NCBI GenBank assembly: GCA_018340375.1
Contig: JAFFJZ010000010.1
Location: forward strand, 9,052,001 to 9,116,000
DNA: 64,000 bases
Direction of reading: 5' to 3'
Source of the DNA: Gonatopus flavifemur
Taxonomy: Eukaryota; Arthropoda; Insecta; Hymenoptera; Dryinidae
The notes under the pieces were generated by a model. That model was not told where the DNA came from and made no database searches. It worked only from the letters and a program-made list of their open reading frames with translations. The position numbers and the translations under genes were made by a program. Below, in pieces: positions 1 through 10,971 of this stretch; within the stretch, counting starts at the first letter, position 1, and the number at the start of each line of letters is the position of its first letter.

Positions 1-228
1 TGATTGAGTATCGAATAAAGGGATAGAGATATCGGAATCATCAATGAACAGTAGAAATCGAGAGATCATCGATATTATCATGATTTAGGATAAACTCAGG
101 ATTCTTTCAATATTGACTTAAATGGTCGATGTTTTATGACTATCGTTCCTACTGGCAGGGAAAAATGCATTCGCCACCCAGATAGAAAAGCATGCACTAA
201 ATATTTTTTGACATAACGTGCCGTCCCG

Positions 229-527
229 GACAAAAATTCCCGGGTGGGCGGGATTCCCAAATTCGCATGTGGACTCAGGTTCCTGGCCGGGAACTGATAG
301 GTCCTGGCCAGGTCCTGCCCGAGATCAGCCAGGTCCTGTCTGGAAATCTTCTGGTTCCTGCTCGGGGCCTGTCAGGTTCCCGCTCGAGTCACCACCTGGC
401 TGGTCCCGGGCGGGAACAAGAGGGATTCCAGGCAGGACCTGTCCAGGACCTGGTGGGTCCCGGCTAGGAACCTGAGTCCACATGCGAATTTGGGAATCTC
501 ACTCACCCGGGAATTTTTGTCTGGGGT
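229..527. repeat. GC-rich foldback element
   Basis: A GC-rich island in AT-rich surroundings that is an inverted repeat. The left arm has CAAAAATTCCCGGGTG near 230 and CATGTGGACTCAGG near 265. The right arm has CCTGAGTCCACATG near 471 and CACCCGGGAATTTTTG near 505. Words such as CAGGTCCTG and CAGGACCTG recur between the arms. Two overlapping open frames here (218-475 and 267-467) follow from the composition and are not called genes. No target duplication is clear. Confidence 0.75.
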
Positions 528-710
528 AAACGTACTATCATGAACTCTGCTCAGTTTGCGATGATGCATGGAATGTGAACATTTTGTCTGCATTATGGTG
601 CCATCACCTCGTCACCACCAATAACAACGCTTTATGCGCAAACACCTTGGCACCATGATGCGACCATTTCTTGGCGTCCATGTCACCATTATGATGGCAT
701 TATTGAGACA

Positions 711-1328
711 AAATGAGGGTGCCTCATCAGTTCGGAAACCGGAATTTACTTTTTCAAAGGTTTTTGGTCCCCTGAATCCGAATTCAAGGTCCAAATCTCT
801 CGATTAGCTCTGGTTTTTGAGATATCCTAACCTAAAAATACAAAAACAGCGATTTTAGCCTATAATTGAGCTTATTTAGCATCGGACTTCTTCTGTTACT
901 CGAAAAACTATAAACATTATTCCAAACCATAAGCTTTGCCCTCCCAAATGCTGTTGAGTTTGCTCAAATATCTTCCGTATTCGCTGAGATATGGCATTTT
1001 GACATTCCCACGTTTGTGAATTCATCTAAATCTGAAAATTTTCAACATGGAAAGTTCCAAATGCCATGTTTCAGCGAATACAAAAGATATTTGAGCAAAC
1101 TCAACGGCATTTGGAAGGGCAAAGCCTATACTTTGGAATGATGTTCATAGTTTTTCGAGTAAGTAAGCTCAAATATAGGTTAAAATCAATGTCTTGTATT
1201 TTTAGGTTAGGATATCTCGAAAATCAGAGCTAATCGAGGGATTTGGACCTCGAATTCGGATTCAGGGGACCACAAAACCTTCGGAAAAGTAAATTCCGGT
1301 TTCCGAACCAATGAGGCACCCTAATTTT
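711..1328. repeat. Long near-complete inverted repeat (618 bp)
   Basis: Left arm about 711-998 and right arm about 1059-1328, with a loop of about 60 bp. Matching words are GAGGGTGCCTCAT with ATGAGGCACCCT at the ends, and TTTGCTCAAATATCTT with AAGATATTTGAGCAAA near the middle. Arm mismatches are scattered, so the copy is not brand new. It is a MITE-like foldback with no coding capacity. Confidence 0.85.
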
Positions 1329-1382
1329 GTAGCCCAGTGTTATTATATAGATTACAAGGGACTGACCGAGTACACTCAGATA

Positions 1383-1872
1383 TACCCTGGTCAAAAGAAT
1401 CCATTGAATCTGACAAATGAAATTCAATGAGATGTGGTCAGAACATTGTCCAAGTTCAATCGTAATTTAGTAAGATTTGGTCAAATTCAACGAGATTCAC
1501 ATGAAAGTTCTGACCAAATCTCATTGAAAAATCACCGACGAGATTTGAGGGGTGTCATAGCAAAACCAACAATCTCCATTTTTCACGATTTTTCATTTGA
1601 CGAGTCATAATTCCCCTTCAAGGTGAGTTTTATTTAATTTCAAATATAAAATACGTTACCTTATAGGACTACATTCCCAATTATCATGCAATTACTAGAT
1701 GCTTGAAGAATTGTTAACAATATGGAACAGTTTTTTGTTGATACTGAAGAGGTTTTAGAAATGGAGATTGTTGGTTTTGCTACGACACCCCTCATTTGTT
1801 CAGAACATTGTCCATGTTTAATTGTAGTTTAATGAGAATTGGTCAGAATCAATGGGTTCTTTTAACCAGGGT
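1383..1872. repeat. Outer foldback carrying a nested foldback
   Basis: Ends pair as ACCCTGGTCAAAAGAATCC on the left and GGTTCTTTTAACCAGGGT on the right. Inside, the segment GTCAGAACATTGTCCA near 1438 recurs in direct orientation near 1800. A second foldback (1548-1794) sits in the middle and looks like a later insertion. Confidence 0.6.
1548..1794. repeat. Inner foldback with about 35-bp terminal repeats
   Basis: Left terminus GAGGGGTGTCATAGC and right terminus GCTACGACACCCCTC are complementary for about 35 bp, ending at AATCTCCATTT. The flanks (ATTT on both sides) hint at a short target duplication but do not prove it. Confidence 0.75.
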
Positions 1873-2448
1873 AATCATCTGGAGAATATTGAAAGCACTC
1901 GAATACAGAAAGAATATTATTTTTCCCTGCATCTGGACCAGCCCTCTCTGACCCATGAATTTTCCCCTAGGAATCCTTTTCACATATTGAAGCTGGAATC
2001 CGGAAAAAATTCAGATGGTGATTGCATCGACTCGGCCGAATTATAGCCTCAAAATATCAATGTTGCGAAGTATGGTTTGGTGGAGATTGAAAGTTTACAG
2101 ATATAATAGTATTATTTGGTATTATTTGTCGTTTTCTCTTGAATTGTTGCACTGAATGAATTGTTTTCACAAAATGGTTAGGACAATTATGAAGAGCGGA
2201 GCCCTCTACAACTTTTCGTTGATGTTATGAATAGGGGTTCTAGACAGTCAGAGAGGGTTGACCAGGACCGAAAGTACAGATGTATGATGTGAATGTACAC
2301 TGTAAAAAAATTCCTTCTGAAATTCAAGAAAATTACCTGAATTTTCAGAACAATTTTTGAAATTAGGTTGAACTTATTAAAAATGTAAAAAAATTGGTGT
2401 GATCAGGAAAAGTCGACCCCGAATGGTGTTGTTTCAATACCTTACGGT

Positions 2449-2564
2449 CCCACGCAGCGCAAATATCTCCAGAATGTCTAAAAATATCACTACGACATTA
2501 CAGAGACATCACAACATTGCAGCAATATTCTGAGACATTAATGATGCGTTCTGTGCTGTATGGG
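2449..2564. repeat. Family K foldback, copy 1
   Basis: Ends are CCCACGCAGCGC on the left and TTCTGTGCTGTATGGG on the right. Arms are imperfect and contain ATTCTGAGACATT-like words. The GTGCTGTAYGGG end recurs near 4539, 21172, 25691, 25867 and 29343. Confidence 0.55.
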
Positions 2565-2674
2565 GTGTTATTTTCACACCGCATGGTGTCATTTTAACAC
2601 CATTTAGAGTTATTATAAACCGCATTCCAGGATAGACTCCTAATCCACGCGGTGTTAACTCTGACACCATTTTT

Positions 2675-2840
2675 TGTACAGTCGGTGTAACAAGTCCGTT
2701 GAATTCTAACAGAGATATCTTTATGTAATATGCGTTATTGCTGTTATCAGGGAATTTCTAATCCATCTGAATGATAGTAGGTACATATTCGAAGATATTT
2801 TCGTTATAACTGTAAACGGACTTGTTACACCGACTGTACA
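2675..2840. repeat. MITE with 26-bp perfect terminal inverted repeats
   Basis: The first 26 bp (2675-2700, starting TGTACAGTCGGTGTAAC) are the exact reverse complement of the last 26 bp (2815-2840). The 114-bp interior is not palindromic, which differs from most foldbacks in the window. The target duplication is ambiguous because the flanks are themselves T-rich or GT-rich. Confidence 0.85.
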
Positions 2841-3052
2841 GTGTACCAAAGCGGGACGAAAAGACTCACTTTCTGCACTCGGGACGAAAATGCTGCCTTC
2901 AGTGCCACTACAGTGGAATAATAGTATATTGTTCGACGAGTGTGAACATACTATTTTTTTCCACAACTGCAAGGAAAGTGAAAATCATCTGTTTAATTGG
3001 ATATAAAATATTCATATGCATATTTCAGAACGAAAAGACAGTTTGTTTCTCT

Positions 3053-3155
3053 CCCGCTGCAAGCGGGCAGAAAGTACTTTCCTCCCGTTGCGAGCGGGCA
3101 GAAAGTACTTTCCTCGCGCTGCGAGCGGGCGGAAAATATTTTCCTCCCGCTGTGA
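3053..3155. repeat. 31-bp tandem array with hairpin units
   Basis: Three full units start at 3053, 3084 and 3115, with a partial fourth at 3146. Each unit begins CCCGCTGCAAGCGGG or a close variant, itself a 6-bp-stem hairpin, and continues CAGAAAGTACTTTCCT, which contains the palindrome AAAGTACTTT. The array is markedly more GC-rich than its flanks. Open frames through it (3016-3240 +, 2993-3211 -) exist because 31 is not a multiple of 3 and few stops occur; they are not genes. Confidence 0.85.
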
Positions 3156-3159
3156 CACA

Positions 3160-3837
3160 TTCGCTTGGAATCCAGCACTTCCTCCCCCAAAAATAGGTCA
3201 GAAAACATCAACTTTCCGTGCAGGTGTGGGAAAAACCTAATTTTGAGTTTCTATTGTCCGTTCGCTTTGGAATATCCGAGTGTCAAGTTTGCGATGAAAA
3301 GTGTTGAGCGTCTGTCAAAAATTTTGAAGGCTCGGATCGAATAATTGGTTGTGTGCGTGATCTTCCGTCTAGTACACCTGAAAGTAGGTAATCGCCACTA
3401 ATCGCGTGGAGGATTTTCATAATCAAATAAAGCAACTTCCAGCGGGAAAGTTGTTACCAATGTACTCAACAAAAGTTTGACCAATTTGAGACAATTTCGT
3501 ATCTCACAAAATATTGTCAGAATATTGACATTTGGAATGTGTTATATTCTGGAGAACATCTCAAGAAGATTGTCAGAATGTCTGCAGGATGTCTTATGTC
3601 ACCACCTTTGTGACATTCTGGAGATATTCTGAAACATTGCTGAAATCATTGAGGTAACATTCTGAAATATTGCTGTGATATATCCAGCGATATTCTGTGC
3701 GGAAGCATTACAAAATGTTACTTTGGGTTGAAAAGAATGTCTTCAGAGTTTATTTCTACAAATGTTGAATGAGCTGGGCCAGAATCACTTTGAGTGGAAG
3801 AAAACCTGCTTCGAAGTGGTTTATTGGGAAGTTTCCT
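3160..3837. other. No gene seen
   Basis: AT-rich sequence. From about 3480 to 3715 it carries scattered ATTCTGGAGATATTCTG-like words that resemble family K interiors. No exon-like frame, promoter or RNA gene is visible. Confidence 0.5.
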
Positions 3838-3902
3838 CAGTGAGGATTGAACCCGGGTTCTGCGAGTAAGAGTCGAGGCTTCTATCACATCCACGAATCT
3901 CC
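3838..3902 (-). repeat. tRNA-derived SINE-like head, copy 1
   Basis: On the minus strand an A-box-like TGGATGTGATAGAAG is followed about 40 nt later by a B-box-like GGGTTCAATCC, the spacing of an internal pol III promoter. The stretch between them aligns by eye with the heads at 32553 (minus) and 38123 (plus). No complete cloverleaf can be folded, so it is not called a tRNA gene. Confidence 0.55.
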
Positions 3903-3909
3903 GAGATGA

Positions 3910-5027
3910 CGACACCACTCTCAAAGTGCCATTCATTGTAATCATTGTGATGGGAGTTTGTAGAATTCGTTTCCTCGGAATATAGACCAATCGATTCAGA
4001 ATCTCCTGACACAAAGAATGAGTAGATCGTGGGAGAGAGGTTCTTTTCGACCTCAACTTCGAAATTTCACAAAGTGCTATCGATGTAGATCGATGGACAA
4101 ACTTCGAAAATTTGTTGCCGTGTGGTATAGACTGATCGATTCAGAATCTTTTGAAATTAAGAAGGAATTGCACTTGAGAGAAACGGTTTTCGAAAAGTGT
4201 ACTTCAAAAATTTACCAAGTGCTGGAGCAAATTGATGACAAAATTTCAAAAATTGGTCTGTATGAAAATTCACTTTGCCTAATAAAACCTTGCTACTATC
4301 ATATTCTCAGAATATTTCATTTACGACAAATTTAGCATATTGTCCCCATCGTAGATTTCCGAAACATTACAGATCATTAAACGTGCAATGTTCCAATTGG
4401 AAGATTCTCTGAACAATCTCAACGAAATATTGTATCTGCAATATCTATAGGATCTTGTGTAAATATTCCACACAGAACGTTCTGAGCCAGTCGTTGTAAT
4501 ATTCTAGAAATATTACTGAGACATTGGGTGCTGTGTGGGATTGTAGATTAGAAATTAATCATCGCACATTCAATTAAAAAGAGTCACCTGCATGCATCGA
4601 TCGAATTGGATTGGAACTCCTTTTGCATTCACCTAACTTACACGCGAAGGGAAAATCTCCATGCAGGTTTGATAAAAAAAATCGCGTGTTAAGATAGCGT
4701 GAAGTGCGGTTGAGGCTCGTTTCAATCGGATACTCTCTACCCTTGTTATACACACTGAGAGAAGAGGCTGTTTGTAACGAAGAAGACTTATTAATTATAA
4801 ACAAACCATCTTTGGATGAAATGAGAGTTGTTAATAGTTAACAAACCTTATTCGATTGAAATGAATTTGGAATATTTTCTTGTCAGTGCACAATATACTG
4901 TTGTAAATTCCATGCTGAAATCATAGCATGGGGCCTCACTTGGAGAAGCAAAAATTGTCAGATATTTGAAACAATTCCATACGTTAATCAAACAGCAACA
5001 GCCCAACCAGGAATTTACAACAGGCGC
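3910..5027. other. No gene seen; one small hairpin
   Basis: The 105-codon frame at 4018-4335 (+) has no recognisable domain and no splice or start support. A 72-bp hairpin at 4468-4539 (CCACACAGAACG and GGTGCTGTGTGGG) is a short family K relative. The rest is AT-rich without structure I could interpret. Confidence 0.4.
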
Positions 5028-5345
5028 AGTACTGCACCAGTACTAGCCAATACTGGCATTTGTCTGGAATGATAACGCTTTTCAGTACTGGGGATTGAGT
5101 ACTGATATACCATTATTCGCAATCAGTGCAGGGCCAGTACTGGGTTAGTACCTGGCCGGTATTAAGTTCTCAGTACTGGTTCATCAGTACGGGCATAGTA
5201 CTGTATTTTTATGTATCCAGTACTGATCCCGTACGTGTTGACCAAGTGTTGGAGACTCAATACTGGCACTGTACTGCACCTGTTGTCAACATTGGCATAT
5301 TACGGATTTTTCTGATTGGGAAGTCGTGTGCACAGTACAAAATAT
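5028..5345. repeat. Family E repeat (CAGTACTGG words)
   Basis: The palindromic word CAGTACTG and its variants occur many times in about 300 bp (for example near 5034, 5083, 5135, 5173 and 5218). The 73-codon frame here (5126-5347) is made of the same words. Related sequence lies near 32160, 38900, 45870, 47830 and 63530. Confidence 0.6.
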
Positions 5346-8300
5346 GAGAAATTCTTCCTCATTTCAGGGATGGATTTCATTCCCTGATCGTGGAGGAGAA
5401 AAATAGTGGTTCTTTTCATTTTGAGGAACTATTTTGTCTCCCGAATGTTAAATTTTCCAAACAATAAAGAACAATTCTACTAAATCATGGGGTAACAGTT
5501 CTTCATCGTGGAGGAATTTTGCTGTCACTATGTTTTGGGATAAGACTCAACAGTCATCTCTTAGATTTAGAATAAGTATGTGGAACACGTATGACTGTAC
5601 TGCGTGTCTTTCCATCGTGACGTGTCCCTGGCTATTGTACTCGTAATATTGGCCATACTGAGATAATCAGTCACCCTGTGATATCCGCTCAACCAATTTG
5701 TGTTTACTTGGGAACAAAAGTTGCATCGCTCCTTCTTTCTGTTTGTTTCAAACAACCGTTATTGCGCAGGCAAAATTCTAGTCCACGATATCCTTCGTTG
5801 AGAGAACAACTTGGGATGAATATTCAACGAGTTTTACTGTATCGAAACTTTCATGTCTTTTCGTATCTTCTCTCCTCTCGTAACGATCCATGACTTCGTG
5901 AAAATTGAGTTGTTCTATCGTAACGTTTAATGAGAATATTGCGCGGTGAAATTTCAATACGTCAATCGTGTTAACGACTCTTGAAAATCATCATATCTGA
6001 ATACGATCATTTCGTAACGCATTATGCGATTGCTCTAGTTTCGTTTTAATGGTATAATCGCAATGGGATACGCAGATAGATATCTACGCACACGACTGTT
6101 TTCAATTCAAAAGAAATTTCATGATATCAAGAGGATAATAGCGTCAAAGAACGAACCAATTACTTGGTTTAGAAAAATAAGTATCCACTCGAGAGAATAG
6201 ATTTTTAGCGTTCAATGAATTACAGGTGTGAGTCGTGTGTGTTTATGAGACGGTGGATGAAGGAAGAGAACGAGAATTGAATTTGCCCTATGGCAAAAGT
6301 AAAAGTTAGTGGGATCAGGAGAAAGCTCTTTCCCAGTCGTCTTGGGTCTAGAAATATGTCTATGTCTATTTACACGAGGCTGTATGAAACGTGCATGTGT
6401 ATGTACGTTGTTTTGAAAAGGGGAACGCACCTTCGAACGATGGTATTGAATGCTCAATGAAAGTCCATCAAACTAATGCGATAAGAAACTCTGGGCAGCA
6501 GGTTTTGCACTTGAATAATCCTATTTTTCGCTTCTTTCTGTTTTAGGATTTATCTATAAACTGATGCTACACGATGAGAAGTTGGAAAACGTATTTGAAA
6601 TTTTTCTTTCTATATATCGAGTTAGAAATTTGTTTTTGAAAAGTTGAGCAAAGTTTATAACTGTGCGACACACAACACGGGTAAAAAGATGAAATAAATA
6701 ACACGTGCAAGAGATGATAGAGTTGTGATTCACGTTTAAGACCGTATAAAACGATGTTTACTGCGCGTGAAGCGTTCTAATAAATAGCTTGGAATCGTTA
6801 TTTCATGTTATTAAATTAATCTGGGATTATAAATCGTACGCACGCGATCTAAGAAAGTTTATACCTCAAAGGATGCATGATTTTCATCAAAGTTAGGCTA
6901 TTGCAGAGGAATAAATTTTGTTGCTCGCATCAAAATCTACAACGAGAGGGATACATTACGTCACCTCTCGTGTCTCGGCATCTGTTTAAGAATCGATCGA
7001 GGGACGGACAAGGTAAATTTTATTAATTGACTCGCCGAGGTTGAAGATTCTCAACGATACACCAGAGAATAATCACAAGTGACACGACCTGTATCACAGT
7101 ACCGAGTCGATTTCTAACCATCGCTGTAATGTCAACCGACGAGTTTCACCGATCCCACAAAGGAGAACCTTCTTTCTCGCGCGTAGATATACACGCGTTT
7201 AGATTCTTCCATAATCTCAAAGTAATTCTATCTTCGTTTATACATCTGGTATATGTAGTTTCCCAATAGAAATGTATGTAAAAATATTCTGTACAATGAC
7301 ACAAATTTGTAGTTCATTCGAACAACTGTGTCATACGCTTTGAAAGGTGCTTGTTGTTACCGGTTCTCAGGCAAATTATGCGCTACTTTGAGAAAAATGT
7401 TGTTCAATTCTATGTCAATTAATAGATTTATTTTCATATTGAGCAAAAGTTTTTAGCATGATCAATTCAGCGTAGCGAATACCTGATTGGAAATTTCCAA
7501 ATCAAAGATAAAGTTTCAAATACTCGAATCACAGTCCCTCGCGATCCACTCTGGAAATGTCATAACACTTTCTTATCACATAGCTATCTCATCTCTTATT
7601 CATCCATATTCTCATGGAAACTCAGTTACTGGGTAATTTCCTCGATTGTGGGAAAACTATCAATGGAGATTGGTTCTGTTCAAGGAAGAACGCGACGAGA
7701 CAATAATCCGCAGTGAGAACAAGAATTTGTAAAAATCTTCTCAAGTAAGAGTATTTAAATTCTTAAATGCCAATTGTTCCAGCGTCTATTGTTTTATAAC
7801 TTTGACTGTTCTCACGCGTAAAAAAAGGTGAAAAACATGAGATTCTCGTATAACGTGTACACACAAGCGTGCACTCTCTCTCCTACCGACATCCGAGTGC
7901 AACATGAGAAGCAAAGGTAGTAGATTACATATGCCGCCATGTATCGTCCGTTAACGGTACTCGAGAGATACTACTATACTACACTATATCTATCTAACTA
8001 TCTATCGACTACCAACCACGTGCTTACGTTCGGAACATGCTTTTTCGCATTATTCATAATGGTAATTGTGAGGCGGTTGGTTAACATGGTTATGACTTTG
8101 CGGTAGATGAAAAAACTGTATAATATGACCTGTATAGTGATTAATGGTACGAGTTGATTGACTTGTATATTTGATAATTAATTCGTTATATGTTTTCGTG
8201 CAAATAGTACAAAATTGATGGTTTCATGATCGAAGGATTCTGTAAAGTGTCATCCCTTTAGTCTTCGCGAATGGACTTCGATTGAATCTTTAGTTTGTAC

Positions 8301-8589
8301 CGAGCAAAGGATTCAGTCATATTTCTTTAGGGTAGCGGCACTCTGCATACTCAGAATTTGTATCTTCGTGAATGTCGCGAAAACCCACTCGGTGAACCAT
8401 CGTTGGAATAACAATCGATGTGTGGATTTATTAATTCTCTAATAGTTCCATCGTGAAGAATAATATGGCGAATCATTCTCAAAATTTATATAGAAACTAT
8501 ACAAAAATTATTCAAACTTCTATGTTGGAAAACAATGTTATTGTTTTCTTTTCTGAGACAAAATTTTATATGAATCGTATATAAACCTT
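5346..8589. other. Quiet, apparently single-copy DNA
   Basis: About 3.2 kb with no foldback element that I recognise, apart from short inverted words at 5346-5530. CpG-containing words are commoner here than in the repeats. A 55-codon frame (7939-8106 +) has a GCCGCC-ATG context and a hydrophobic stretch, but nothing else supports it. This could be intron, intergenic or regulatory DNA. Confidence 0.4.
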
Positions 8590-9050
8590 CCCATTGAATG
8601 CAATTTTTATACAATTACATAAAAATTCACTCTACACGCTATCGTGTCGAGTATCGATTATGTATCAGATAATGACTGTACGGAAAAAGGGAAATGGTGA
8701 AATTTACCGTATCCCTAGCATAGGACCAAGACTGGGGCAGAGTGGGGCCAGACTTCATAGACGCCTTGCTTAAAGAATCTCATTGACCCGATTGATTCTC
8801 ATTGATTCCGATGCAGAAAACTGCTTCAAACCCATTGAGAATCAATTTTTAATCGGTTCAATGAGATTCTTTAAGCAGGGCGTGTATGAAGTCTCGCCCC
8901 ACTCTGCCCCAGCCTTGGACCCATGCTAGAAATACGGTAAATTTCACCATTTTCTTCTTTCCGTGCAGTCACTATCTGATACATAATCGATAATCGACAC
9001 ACTAGCATGTAGAGTGAATTTTTATGTAATTGTATAAAAATTGCATTGGG
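8590..9050. repeat. Large palindrome (461 bp)
   Basis: The left end CCCATTGAATGCAATTT pairs with the right end AAATTGCATTGGG. Arms of about 200 bp also share GTATCAGATAATGAC / GTCACTATCTGATAC and GGGGCAGAGTGGGG / CCCCACTCTGCCCC. The centre (about 8767-8882) is a smaller palindrome, CTTAAAGAATCTCATTG and CAATGAGATTCTTTAAG, related to the element at 19817-19979. Confidence 0.85.
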
Positions 9051-9064
9051 TTTAGATCAGTTTT

Positions 9065-9297
9065 CTGCATCGGAATCAATGAGAATCAATCGGTTCAATG
9101 AGATTCTTTAAGCAGGGCGCTAGGGATACGATGACAACGCATCGCTTCCAGTGTTTAAACGGAATATATTGTCAAGTAATTCACATTATAAGACAAGAAT
9201 AGATTTTTCTCCCATTATGTGAATTATTTGACAATATAATTTCGTAAAAATTTCCATTTCAAGGCTTGAACCGACGCGTTGTCATCCTATACGGTAA
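9065..9297. repeat. Adjacent foldback and half-copy
   Basis: 9065-9118 repeats the right half of the inner palindrome just upstream (ATCGGTTCAATGAGATTC, then GCAGGGCG). Next, 9121-9297 is its own inverted repeat: ATACGATGACAACGC and GCGTTGTCATCCTAT outside, ATTGTCAAGTAATTCACAT and ATGTGAATTATTTGACAAT inside. The right part recurs at 39181-39285. Confidence 0.7.
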
Positions 9298-9299
9298 AT

Positions 9300-10146
9300 T
9301 TCGGATCCATTTCCTTTGTGTATAAAAGGAAAGAAGGAAAAGATAATCCTAAAATGTCATCCATGCATCGATTGGATAACATCGAATCTCTTCTTATATT
9401 GTTTCACAAATCATTGGCACAAAGCCAGCGAGTATTTAGGAAGTATGACAAACGATGAAAGCAGAGTCCATGTCCTGGATCCCAAGCTACAAATCGATCT
9501 AATAACGGTATATATCGAAAGGTAGTTAATAACTAGCTTTGATACACTCGAGCTAATACTGAGTTTTGAAAACAAAAAACCATCGAAATGGTTTTTCAAT
9601 ATTATCGAAGTTATGAAATAAGAACTTTCGAAATTCATTCATCAAATTCAATGACGTTGAGATATTTTCTGGGAGTTTAGAAGTGTTTATAACTCATGAT
9701 GATTTGTTTTCCAAGTAAGAAGAAGAGGCGGTGCCCTATCTACAGTGTCCATGTATATGAATAGTCTTTGCTTTACTGTATCCGTTTTCAAATGTTATTG
9801 CCCTCATCTTACGTTTTGATCTTATTAAAAATAAATCGAGAGATACAAAGTTAGCTCGGTAGAGATATTATATTATGTCTACTAAGCTCGAATATTGTAA
9901 CTCGGAGAATTCCTATCGAAAGATTACGACAAAATGTCTATTTTTGAATATAAGCTGTTGGTGGAAATTTCCTTGAAATACGAGGAAGCCAAAATTTTTA
10001 AAAAGTTTGAAGAAGAAAACATGTAGTTGCCGTACATTTGTAAACAGTTGTTAGTGAAATGGAAAAGCTCATAAGTCTGAGATTCTACTAGGAGTGTTGT
10101 GTTTGAATCTTCTTAGGGTAGGATCTATTTGTTATGTTACACCCTA
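9300..10146. other. No gene seen
   Basis: AT-rich sequence with short frames (9316-9525 +, 9411-9638 -) that have no splice support or recognisable motif. No repeat structure was noticed. Confidence 0.4.
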
Positions 10147-10371
10147 CACGGAAAAAATAATTCAGCTGCAGTGGCTGAGTAGCTAGCACGGACACGGACA
10201 GCCATTAAATTAGCTCCTGCAGCTAAATTTCAGCTGTCACCGCAAATAAATTAACTGCAAATGCAAATTCTTTTGCTGTAACAGCTAAAATTTAGCTGCA
10301 GAAGCTGAGTTAATGGCTGTCCGTGTCCGTGCTAGCTACTTAGCTGCTGCAGCTAAATTATTTTTTCCGTG
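10147..10371. repeat. Family A foldback, copy 1, TA-flanked
   Basis: Almost the whole 225 bp is one inverted repeat. Ends are CACGGAAAAAATAATT and AATTATTTTTTCCGTG, with TA immediately outside on both sides. Arms contain repeated AGCTGCAG words and the marker CTAGCACGGACACGGAC. Near-identical copies lie at 20762-20988 and 48872-49099. Confidence 0.9.
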
Positions 10372-10668
10372 TAACGTGAACTCTCAATTCCTCAAAGTTA
10401 TTAATCGAAAAAATCTAACTTGAAAGGCTATTGAAAGGCCAAGAGCATACATTAGCCAAATGATTTTGACTGCACGCAATACCCTGCAATTGTGGAATTC
10501 TTCGAAATTGTTGTAAAATTCTTAAGAAATTTTGCACAAGAAATTGTATTAAGGTTGATACTGAGTTAGTACTGAGTTGGAATACGGAAAAGTCTTGCAA
10601 AATCACGAAAAATCCTTTTCACGCTTGTCGCATGATTTATAATGTTGTTAGTTAATATTGTTGAAAGA

Positions 10669-10966
10669 CACATGGAGAGAGAGGAAATAACTGCGGCAAC
10701 TCCTCACTGTTTTAACACTCATTTTTCACCGCTGTAACTAAAATAATTGCAGCTGTAGCTATTTTTTAGGAGTAGGAAATCGTAGCTCTGACTGCACAAG
10801 TTTTGTAGTTGATATTTGGCTAGTCAAATAATTTGGCTGTTGAATCTTCACTGCAGCAGCTAAATTTTTTGCTGCTACCGCTAAGTGAGTAGCTGTGACA
10901 GCCACAAAATAACTCCCGTAGCTAATTTTTAGCTATACAAATGATAGCTAATTATTTTTTTCCGTG
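10669..10966. repeat. Degenerate family A-like foldback
   Basis: The right end TTTTTTTCCGTG at 10966 matches the family end, and the interior has AGCTGTAGCTA and GCAGCAGCTAAATTT words. The left end is poorly conserved (CACATGGAGAGAG near 10669), so the left boundary is uncertain. Confidence 0.45.
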
Positions 10967-10971
10967 CATAT

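Noticed and set aside
218..475. 85-codon Pro/Gly/Trp-rich frame
   Set aside because: It is the reading of a GC-rich palindrome; two frames are open at once and the residues mirror the word repeats.
2822..3196. 124-codon frame
   Set aside because: Crosses the right terminal repeat of a MITE and the 31-bp tandem array; no independent coding evidence.
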